In this document: positions 57,228-64,000 of the stretch, piece by piece
Layout: every line of letters begins with the position of its first letter
How positions within the stretch are numbered: position 1 is the stretch's first letter
NCBI GenBank assembly: GCA_943787265.1
Contig: CALSLT010000019.1
Span: forward strand, 62,001-126,000
Direction: 5' to 3'
DNA length: 64,000 bases
Source of the DNA: an uncultured Planctomycetaceae bacterium
GTDB taxonomy: Bacteria; Planctomycetota; Planctomycetia; Planctomycetales; Planctomycetaceae
Position numbers and translations under genes: made by a program
Notes under the pieces: generated by a model
Told to the model about the DNA's origin: nothing
The model's database searches: none
Seen by the model: only the letters and a program-made list of their open reading frames with translations

Positions 57228-57494
57228 TTGCCTTCAATTTCTGTGGAATTCTTTGGAGTTGCTCGCAGCCGCGCGGGTGTCGCGGACGTCACGCTCGACG
57301 CAGGTTGTCTGCGAGAATTACTCGTGCGGCTTCAGGAACAGCTTCCGAGCCTCACAGAGCTTTGCATTGATAATGGCGAACTCTCGCCTGACTGGCTGCT
57401 CAACATCAACGCAGCGGCGTTCACTCGTGATCTGAGCACGTCGCTCAATGACGGCGACAGTGTGCTGCTGATGCCTGCCGATGCTGGCGGCTGA
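57228..57494 (+). CDS. MoaD/ThiS family sulfur-carrier-like protein
   Basis: An 88-residue ubiquitin-like protein starting at TTG. It reads ISVEFFGVARSRAGVADVTL and ends in DSVLLMPADAGG, the C-terminal GG used for thiocarboxylation in molybdopterin synthase small subunits and relatives. The length and end fit MoaD. No MoaE or other molybdenum cofactor genes are nearby, so the pathway is inferred from family only. It follows the large dehydrogenase gene by 54 bp on the same strand; a shared transcript is possible. The TTG start has a weak ribosome site. Confidence 0.8.
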   Translation: MPSISVEFFGVARSRAGVADVTLDAGCLRELLVRLQEQLPSLTELCIDNGELSPDWLLNINAAAFTRDLSTSLNDGDSVLLMPADAGG

Positions 57495-57901
57495 GACGGT
57501 TGTGCGGTTGTTTGTAGAAAGCAGATGCTCGGTCCAAGGCACCAACGTTTGATGACCTGCTGGACGCGGACGCTGGTTTCAAAATTGAACCACGCCAGAG
57601 ACCGTGCATTATTCTGCAACTGCTCGGATTCGCACACTAGATCGCTCGGCGGGATTCCGTCATGGCATTGGCAGATTAATATTTAGCTGAAAATGGCTTT
57701 AGAAGCGGCTCATCGATGTCGGATACGAGTTTCTTCAAAATTTTGAGAGCGTCTGGCACGGCAGTCGCTTAGAGAGTTCCCCCGACAGCAACGCAAGTAC
57801 TGGCCCGCACTTGTCTGTTGTTAAAAGAGAAGGCGTCGCGAATTTCGGTTCGCGACGCCTTTCTCGTTTTACGGGTCGAGCTTCGATGACGGGCAAACTT
57901 G
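57495..57901. other. convergent intergenic region, no gene seen
   Basis: About 400 bp between the MoaD-like gene and the nucleotidyltransferase gene. Apart from the strong hairpin at 57827-57870 I see no feature. Confidence 0.5.
57827..57870. terminator. bidirectional rho-independent terminator
   Basis: AGGCGTCGCGAA (57831-57842) pairs perfectly with TTCGCGACGCCT (57849-57860) around a 6-base loop, extended by GAG/CTC. T-rich tracts follow on both strands (CGTTTT on plus, TCTCTTTTAA on minus). It sits between two convergent genes. Confidence 0.85.
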
Positions 57902-58648
57902 CTATGACGCTGCTCGCGCATTGATGACGTCAGCGACGGCGGCCAACTGGTCCTGCGTGTTGACGCCCATTGCTTCGTCGATGTCCAGCTTTGCGGCGGC
58001 AAGTGACTTCTTGCCTTGCTTGAGCAGAATCTCGGGGCAGTCGGTCAGGTAGTACTCGCCCTGCGTGTTCAGCGGTTTGACTTCGGCCAGAGATTCGAAC
58101 AGCGACTTTGCATCGAACGCGTAGCAGCCGGTGTTGATTTCTTTGATCGCTCGCTGTTCCTCCGTGGCGTCTTTTTCTTCGACGATGCTGGTGAAAGCTC
58201 CGTCGGTGTCGCGAACGATTCGGCCGAGTCCTTGATTGTTGTCGGTGACTGCTGAGCCTACGACAGAGACCGCCTGGTTGCTGGTCAGTTCGTCGAGCAG
58301 TCCTTTCAACGATTCGGCACGAAGCAACGGAGTGTCGCCTGCCAGTACGAGTACCGGTCCTTCGTACCCCTCAAGCGGCGGTGCGGCCATCTGGACAGCG
58401 TGCCCGGTGCCGTTTTGCTCTTCCTGCAGAACGAATTCGACATCGGAATGTTGACCGAGTCGTTCGCGCATCAGGTCTGCTTTGTGGCCGATCACGCAGA
58501 TGATCCGCGTGACTCCTGCACCACGGACTGCGTCAAAGACGTGTTCGACCATTGACTGACCGCACACTTCGTGCAGAACTTTCGGCAGGTCGGATTTCAT
58601 CCGAGTGCCTTTTCCGGCGGCAAGTACGATCGCTACAGCATCGCTCAT
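57902..58648 (-). CDS. nucleotidyltransferase, GlmU N-terminal-like (UDP-GlcNAc pyrophosphorylase type)
   Basis: A 248-residue sugar-nucleotide transferase with the signature LAAGKGTRMKSDLPKVLHEV, QEEQNGTGHAVQ, LVLAGDTPLL and EINTGCYAFD, GEYYLTDC. These match the uridyltransferase half of GlmU, which makes UDP-N-acetylglucosamine. The acetyltransferase left-handed helix half is absent and is not in the adjacent sequence, so the protein is complete as a single domain. The acetyl step would need a separate enzyme. It lies 100 bp after the hydrolase gene on the same strand. Confidence 0.88.
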   Translation of the reverse strand: MSDAVAIVLAAGKGTRMKSDLPKVLHEVCGQSMVEHVFDAVRGAGVTRIICVIGHKADLMRERLGQHSDVEFVLQEEQNGTGHAVQMAAPPLEGYEGPVLVLAGDTPLLRAESLKGLLDELTSNQAVSVVGSAVTDNNQGLGRIVRDTDGAFTSIVEEKDATEEQRAIKEINTGCYAFDAKSLFESLAEVKPLNTQGEYYLTDCPEILLKQGKKSLAAAKLDIDEAMGVNTQDQLAAVADVINARAAS

Positions 58649-58748
58649 CGACTGGACTCCTTTCCAATGTTTGGCGTTGGTCAGTGTGGCTCGCGCGTTG
58701 CGACGAGCTTGTGTTGGCGACGTTCTGGGCCGTCACTCAACAAGCAGC

Positions 58749-59717
58749 TTATTCAAGCCGCGACTTTCGATCCTTCCACGGAGCGACATGCTTCATGACG
58801 TGGTCTTCCAGAAACTTCTGGATTCCCGCCTGAAGTTGAGGTTGGCGAGCGAGCAGATTGGAACCAGTCAACTTGATGTCTGAGCCAATGTTGAAGATGC
58901 GCTTGTTCTTCGGATCCTGCTGCGAGCCTCCGAGCTGCGAGTACATCTTGGTGGCTGTTCGCGTATCGGACGACACTTTTTTCGACGACATCAGCAGGAC
59001 AGAAATACCTGTTGGGCGAAGAAAGCGAGTGGCCTTAATCGTGCCCACACCGCTCAGGGAGTCGACTGGTGAAACGAGGGCAAGAGCCTGCACGTCCTGG
59101 CCACGTGGCGTTCTTGCGGCAAAGGTTGGAGCATCGTCGAAGGGCGTCTTTGACCAATCATACTGTGTCCAGTTCAGAGCAATGGCGGCACTCATATCGA
59201 TGGCCACGACGCCGAGCTTTCGCATGTTCAGCCGCTGAGCCTGGTGTTCGGCATAAAGGAATTTTTTGATGGCTTCCAGGTCGCCGAGAACCATTCCCTC
59301 GTAATCAAACTTGCTGAGTTTTTCACTTTTCGCCTGGACGGAAGCGTTTTCGGGAGCTTTCGACTCGCCGTGCTTTCGAAGATCGACGGCGATTACCGCG
59401 AACTGTTTTTTTGCCAGCTCTTTTGCCAGTGGCAGAGCCTTCCAGATCAACCGAGCCTGACCCTTGCCGTGAAGCAGAATGACGACCGGAGCTTCTTTCC
59501 CCATCGGGGACTCCCAGTACGTATAGTGAATGTCCCAGCCGTCGGCAGCGGTGACGACTCCGGGAACTCCTTCAGCCTTCTGTTTTGCGTCGTCCTGCGA
59601 CACTGCCACGTTTGTGCTCAAGCCGAAAGCCATCATTGCGAGGGCGGCCACAATGGCTGGCAGTTTTTGCGATCCAAATCCGACAAACCTGCTGGGGCGA
59701 GACATTGAAGAAGTCAT
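58749..59717 (-). CDS. alpha/beta-hydrolase-fold protein with altered nucleophile elbow
   Basis: The start at 59717 (MTSSMSRPSRFVG) has AGGA ~7 nt upstream; the product is 322 residues with a signal peptide (PAIVAALAMMAFGLSTNVAV). The oxyanion region VVILLHGKGQ and the next strand FAVIAVDLRKHGES are typical of the fold. The usual GxSxG elbow reads VVAIDMSAAIALN, placing Asp where the catalytic Ser would be. It may use Asp like dehalogenases or be non-enzymatic. A C-terminal catalytic His is not obvious (FLEDHVMKHV is a candidate). Confidence 0.85.
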   Translation of the reverse strand: MTSSMSRPSRFVGFGSQKLPAIVAALAMMAFGLSTNVAVSQDDAKQKAEGVPGVVTAADGWDIHYTYWESPMGKEAPVVILLHGKGQARLIWKALPLAKELAKKQFAVIAVDLRKHGESKAPENASVQAKSEKLSKFDYEGMVLGDLEAIKKFLYAEHQAQRLNMRKLGVVAIDMSAAIALNWTQYDWSKTPFDDAPTFAARTPRGQDVQALALVSPVDSLSGVGTIKATRFLRPTGISVLLMSSKKVSSDTRTATKMYSQLGGSQQDPKNKRIFNIGSDIKLTGSNLLARQPQLQAGIQKFLEDHVMKHVAPWKDRKSRLE

Positions 59718-60097
59718 AGCAGCACATCCTGGCAATGAGTTGTTTGACCCAGCGGCACGTCAGCAGTTCAGAATGCCGCAGGTATCAGAGATCTTAGATT
59801 TCGGCCTGAATCTTCTGCCGGAAAGCACGAATTCCGTAGCCGGTATCGCAGCAGAATCAGGCAGAAACTTCAGTGTAGGACTGGCTCTGGTCGCGATCAA
59901 CCCGCACTGAAATTGCAGGCCGTGCCTTAACAATTACGTGCATGGTTAGCTTCTCGACGGATCGCGGAACTGGAATTGTGGCATTTTCACGATGTCACGT
60001 ATCATCTTCGGATCGTTCGGCATTGTTGTTCAGGGAGGGACAACAGTGAAACAGGAGCCCGGGCGACTGACCATGCGATATTCCACAGGGAGGCGGA
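59718..60097. other. divergent intergenic region, no feature recognised
   Basis: 380 bp between the hydrolase gene and the 60098 gene. Small open frames here are shadows. Promoters are expected but I see none clearly. Confidence 0.45.
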
Positions 60098-60994
60098 ATG
60101 CGTCGTATCCAGAGTCTGTTCAAGACTTTGCTCATGCTGATTCCAATGACGGCCGTGCCAATGATGGCCATTTTTGGAATTCCACAGTTCTTTCCGGTGT
60201 CTGCATCGCCGTCGGCGAGGACGTCAGAGACCTTGGCTTCGGGACAAATTCTCGAACGTCGAGTCGGCCAGTCTGACGCCTTGCTCATCCGAGACGTCTC
60301 GACGAGTAAGCCGGCATCGATCGATCTGTTCCAGCCGTATGACGCCAGCGATCAGCCTGGCAGAAACCCAGTCCGGCGGCGTTGTGGCCAACGCTTCGTC
60401 GAGTGAGCTGGAACGTCGCCGGCGCTCGTGGCGAGATCCCGTGGGCGGTTCAACGAGCACAAGGACTGAAGTCAGCTTTCGTACGACTTCTACCGCAACG
60501 CCGCCTGAGGATCGTGTTCGAAACGCAAAGCCATCGGATGCGACTTCACCCAGCCGAGGCTCGACCAATTCTACCCCCGCAAAACGAACCGTCGTTTTCC
60601 GGTCAGGCCGCCATTCCGCCTCAGGCGGTGTCGTCACAAACCTCTGATCGTCGAATGGCGAACGATTCTTCTGAAGATGTTCGCAGCGTCGCGGGACGCT
60701 ATTCACGATTGATGGACAGTGGTCGTGACAATTCTACAGATTCTCATCCAGCACGTTCGGCACAAACTGAGACGCTGACCTGGCAGCAGGCAGTCGATCG
60801 GTTGAATGAGCATGGCATTCGTACTTTCCGACTGACTCCAGACTCCAGCCAGAATGGTTACCGGTTTGTCTGTCTCGTGACGTCGATTGACGATCCTCGT
60901 ATCTCGCGACGATTCGAAGCGGAGTCGATCGACCCATTGGTTGCGGGTAGCCGACGTGCTCGCGCAGGTCGAGAACTGGAACCTGCATCAATGA
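60098..60994 (+). CDS. planctomycete-type hypothetical protein with frameshifts
   Basis: ATG at 60098 follows AGGGAGG, an excellent ribosome site. The N-terminus (MRRIQSLFKTLLMLIP...) is a signal peptide or anchor, followed by a Ser/Thr/Pro/Arg-rich linker and a conserved C-terminal domain (WQQAVDRLNEHGIRTFRLTP...RRFEAESIDPLVA / VADVLAQVENWNLHQ). The domain is spread over different frames. The last shift is clear: an extra G at 60945-60947. One or two more lie at about 60360-60410 and 60570-60605, where the exact bases are not certain. Corrected length would be ~297 residues. Function unknown. The stop TGA overlaps an ATG (60991-60994) before scpB. Confidence 0.6.
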
Positions 60995-61028
60995 CCGCTC
61001 TAGCCACCTGTCTGCGGCGACCGGTGCT

Positions 61029-61981
61029 GTGCAACGTGGTCAGCTCGGACACAATTTCACAGGTCAATTGTCCGAGCAAACCGGATACCTCGTCGGTGCT
61101 TCTACGCAGAACGAAGCGTCTGGCTGGCGGTGGTCGTTCCAGATTCGCTCGGCAAATAAAGAATCTGGTGGTGCTTCAGGCGACGGGCAGAGTGACCATC
61201 CAACGCGTCGAAGTCGTAAGCTCGCTCGACTGGAAGCCGTTTTGCTAGTGGCTGACGGAGCGTTGTCGTTCCGAAAGATTTCTCAGTTTGCAACACTGGC
61301 TGACGCGAAAGAGGCTCGTGAGCTGGTCCAGGAGCTGAATCAGAAACTCGATCGAGGTGGAGCAGCTTTCCGCATCGAGAAAGTCGCGACTGGCGTTCGC
61401 ATGATGACTCGCCCGCAGTTTTCGATGTGGCTTGATCGGCTGCACAATCGCCAGGCTCGATCAAAACTCTCACCACCGATGCTCGAAACACTTTCGATCG
61501 TTGCGTATCGCCAGCCAGTGACTCGCGCGGACGTTGACAAGATCCGAGGCGTTCAGGCGTCGGAAATGCTGCGTCAGTTAATGGATCGAGGTTTGATCCG
61601 CATCACCGGAGAAGATGACTCGCTCGGTCGGGCCCGTATCTTTACGGAACGACGCGGCAGTTTCTGGAAGAGTACGGCTTCGGAAGTCTCGACGATCTGC
61701 GATGGCCGACACACTTCGTCGACAGGATGAACCGGCCGGAAGTCGAAGAGGCGGACGGCGAAGTGACTCCTCAGATTTTTGACGAAACAGAAGTTGTGGA
61801 AGCTTCGGAAGACGAGACCGACGAAGAGTCAGAAGATGTCGCTGACGAATCGGAATCGGAACTCGACGAGGATGAAGACGCCACCGAGGAAGATATAGAC
61901 GAGGATGGCGAGTGGGACGAAGATGATGAGGAGTACGAGGACGAAGAAGAGGATGACGATGAAGCAGAGGAAGCCGCTTGA
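61029..61981 (+). CDS. scpB: segregation and condensation protein ScpB with acidic tail, frameshifted
   Basis: ScpB is the winged-helix partner of SMC-ScpA in chromosome condensation. The domain is clear: RLEAVLLVADGALSFRKISQ, then LETLSIVAYRQPVTRADVDK, then IRGVQASEMLRQLMDRGLIR. At 61630-61635 (GGGCCC) the frame breaks; removing two bases gives LGR-PYLYGTTRQFLEEYGFGSLDD, the conserved ending. The corrected protein continues into a ~75-residue tail made largely of Glu and Asp. The start is uncertain: GTG at 61029 is in frame, but an ATG at 60991 overlaps the previous stop in another frame. Corrected length ~316 residues. Confidence 0.82.
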
Positions 61982-62449
61982 GTTCGCTCGACTACGGTTG
62001 CCGGTGGCGGGGGGCGTAGCACGCAGGCTTCCGGAGTGCCGAGTCGGCTCCGATTCAGCGTTTAAGTGGCCAACTTTTTAATTGCATGCGAAAACTGTAT
62101 TATCCGCCTCAAATCCGCGTCCCGTTGGCCAATCGCCAGCACCGCACAGACTCCTAAGTCTATGCCCGCCAGATAGTTGTGCTCTTCTGGCAACTCGCGG
62201 ACGCACTGCCACCGACCAGCAGGGCTGCTGTCGGCGACACCGCAAACTAACCGCGTACGGATTCCGTTCGCGAAACCTCCAGCGTGGCTGGTCTGCCACC
62301 ACAAAACAATATCCGTAGACCTCAACGAATGATTTGCAACAACCACGCAAGTTTTTCAGAACGACTCTAAATTCCCCTCGCGCTCGCCAGGGGCCTGTTC
62401 GATCAACAGAACAAATTCGAAACGAACTCAGACTCTCAAAGGAAACATC
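61982..62449. other. intergenic region, no gene assigned
   Basis: The minus strand has an open frame at 62062-62346 (reads EEHNYLAGIDLGVCAVLAIG) and another overlapping one, neither with a clear ribosome site nor a family I know. Short hairpins such as ACCAGCAGGGCTGCTG-like stretches near 62215 leave room for a structured RNA. I see no tRNA or tmRNA hallmark. Confidence 0.35.
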
Positions 62450-63524
62450 ATGCTGACTATTCCCGCCGAAGGTGGCCTCGACTTTCTCGCACTCGGAGCA
62501 ATGGTAAATCGGCTCGATCCTGGTCGAATTCCGTTTCGCAAGGCAAACCAGCTATCGGTGCACGTCAGTGGTGGGGAATTCAACTGTGCAGCGAACCTGG
62601 CCGACTGTTTTCAGCTCAGTACAGGTATCGCCACCGCGATGGTTGATAACCCATTGGGTCAGCTGATTCAAGAGCGTGTTCGAGCAATGGGTGTGAAGTC
62701 GTTTTACAAGCGTTTCGAGCATGACGGTGTTCGCGGCCCCAATATGGCAACCGTTTACAGCGACCAGGGCTGCGGAGTGCGTGCTCCTGTTGTGTTCTAC
62801 AATCGCAGCAACGAAGCCGCCGGATTGCTGAAAGCCGGTGATTTCAACTGGGAAGAAATCTTCGCCGGTGGCGTTCGCTGGTTCCACAGTGGTGGGATCT
62901 TTGCAGCTCTGTCGGCGACAACTCCTGAAGTTATTATCGAAGGCATGAAAGCAGCGAAAGCCGCCGGAGCCATTACATCTTTCGATCTCAACTATCGCGG
63001 TAAACTATGGGCGATAAGTGGCGGACTCGATAAGGCTCAGGAAACTCTGCGAAGTATCGTTGAGCACTGTGACGTTCTGGTTGGAAACGAAGAAGATCTG
63101 CAGATGGGACTCGGCCTCAAGGGCCAGGACGTCGAATCGCAGTCGAAGCTCGATCCAACCGCATTCTTTGGAATGATGGAAAGCGTAGCAAAGGAATTGC
63201 CCAACGTGAAAGCCGTGGCGACGACTCTGCGTGAAGTAGAATCGACCAATCGACACCGCTGGAGTGCTGTTCTTTGGGCTGATGGAAAGACCTACCAGGC
63301 CAAAGAAGCTCAGCTGGATGTATTGGACCGGGTTGGCGGCGGCGACGGTTTTGCTTCCGGACTGATTTACGGTCTACTCAGCGGCAAGGATCCTACAAAC
63401 CGCATTGAATCTGGGTTGGGCTCACGGAGCGCTACTGACAACCTTCCCGGGCGATACCACGATGGCTACGATTTCCCAGGTCGAAGACTTCGCTGCCGGC
63501 GGGTCGGCTCGAATTCAACGCTGA
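62450..63524 (+). CDS. kdgK: PfkB family sugar kinase, 2-keto-3-deoxygluconate kinase-like, frameshifted near the end
   Basis: ATG at 62450 follows AAGGAAA. The protein reads DFLALGAMVNRLDPG, then VSGGEFNCAANLADCF (sugar-binding motif), then DRVGGGDGFASGLIYGLL with the catalytic Asp in GGD. It would phosphorylate 2-keto-3-deoxygluconate for Entner-Doudoroff-type use. At 63397-63399 an extra A breaks the frame; without it the sequence continues TALNLGWAHGALLTTFPG and ends at 63522-63524 (~357 residues). As read, the frame runs on to 63607 with an unrelated tail. It stands 85 bp before gnd on the corrected frame, fitting a sugar-acid/pentose-phosphate context. Assignment to KDG rather than another sugar is by resemblance. 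Confidence 0.8.
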
Positions 63525-63609
63525 CATCCGGCATTTGCAGGGTTGGCAATTCTGATCATCTTCAACTCATGCCGACAGAGTCGGCCATATACAGACTTAG
63601 AGCGTAGAT

Positions 63610-64000
63610 ATGTCAAAGCATGATATCGGTTTGATTGGCCTGGCTGTCATGGGTCAAAATCTGGTTATGAACATGGCCAACAAAGGATTCAACGTTGCCG
63701 TTTACAATCGCACGACTCCAAAGATGACTGAGTTTATCGATGGGCTTGGTGGTCGACCGGAAGGTGTTGTCGAAGAAGGTACTGTCGATCGGATTCACGG
63801 CTATGCGCAGCTGAAAGATTTCGTTGATAGCCTGGAGTCACCTCGCCGCGTTATGATCATGGTGCAGGCCGGTGGCCCTTGTGATGCTGTGATCAACCAG
63901 CTGAAACCACTGCTCGACAAAGGTGATATAATCATTGACGGTGGCAACGCCGACTATGTTGACACAAATCGTCGTCATGAAGAACTGGCCGCCGAAGGAT
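63610..64000 (+). CDS. gnd: 6-phosphogluconate dehydrogenase, N-terminal part (continues beyond window)
   Basis: The first 130 residues are visible. The NADP-binding fingerprint is GLIGLAVMGQNLVMNMANKG, followed by FNVAVYNRTTPKM and the family segments VMIMVQAGGPCDAVINQL and IIIDGGNADYVDT. The enzyme oxidises 6-phosphogluconate to ribulose 5-phosphate in the pentose phosphate pathway. It lies directly after the sugar kinase gene on the same strand and may be co-transcribed. The ribosome site before ATG is weak. Confidence 0.93.
   Translation, partial: MSKHDIGLIGLAVMGQNLVMNMANKGFNVAVYNRTTPKMTEFIDGLGGRPEGVVEEGTVDRIHGYAQLKDFVDSLESPRRVMIMVQAGGPCDAVINQLKPLLDKGDIIIDGGNADYVDTNRRHEELAAEG

Noticed and set aside
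60382..61248. 288-codon plus-strand frame as one gene
   Set aside because: Only its middle part (about 60610-60945) matches the conserved domain; its two ends are out of frame with the neighbouring conserved sequence, so it is a composite across frameshifts.

Overview
The window looks like a chromosomal segment from a member of the Planctomycetota. This is an inference from gene content: a sulfatase next to a DUF1080 protein, two DUF1501 proteins, a Gfo/Idh/MocA oxidoreductase with a Tat signal, a PVC-type heme-binding dehydrogenase, a Ser/Thr kinase fused to WD40 repeats, a giant LEPR-XLL/DUF4347/cadherin-like surface protein, and tetrahydromethanopterin-type genes (beta-RFAP synthase with DUF447). 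I do not name a genus. I see no rRNA, tRNA or CRISPR array.

Layout. 1-553: C-terminal end of a secreted malectin/beta-propeller-type protein. 802-6440 (minus): one large kinase-WD40 gene cut in two by a complete ISAs1-family insertion sequence (2690-3980) with a 10-bp target duplication. 6574-9111 (minus): DUF1080 protein and sulfatase. 9112-9487: palindromic repeats. 9488-12968 (minus): a metal ABC importer (binding lipoprotein, ATPase, permease) whose permease carries a C-terminal DtxR/MntR-like regulator. A perfect 18-bp palindrome lies upstream of the operon. 13482-17616 (plus): aceE and aceF. 17794-19624: STAS protein and asnS. 19641-22100 (minus): PAS-GGDEF-HD signalling protein.

22233-37824 (minus): a giant surface protein of about 5,200 residues, now in two frames because of one extra base in an A4 run. 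It contains a tandem array of seven 102-residue modules with a higher-order three-unit duplication. 38179-45091 (plus): oxidoreductase, CehA/McbA-like metallohydrolase and two DUF1501 proteins. 45233-46498 (minus): probable outer-membrane protein. 46739-48909 (plus): small unknown protein and a YifB/ComM-like AAA ATPase. 48920-50966 (minus): beta-RFAP synthase, DUF447 protein and bifunctional nuclease. 51231-57494 (plus): Dabb protein, an 1846-residue deacetylase/heme-binding dehydrogenase fusion, and a MoaD-like protein. 57902-59717 (minus): nucleotidyltransferase and alpha/beta hydrolase. 60098-64000 (plus): a planctomycete-type unknown protein, scpB, a KDG-kinase-like gene and the start of gnd. 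The first three of these carry apparent frameshifts.

Three themes deserve attention. First, repeat DNA has entered or abuts coding sequence: the IS in the kinase, and palindromic elements read in frame at the 5' ends of the sulfatase and the metal permease. Second, the permease-regulator fusion plus the upstream palindrome suggests a self-regulated metal importer. Third, the readable frameshifts are best explained by extra bases in short homopolymers, and most lie in 60.3-63.4 kb, so sequencing error is as likely as gene decay.
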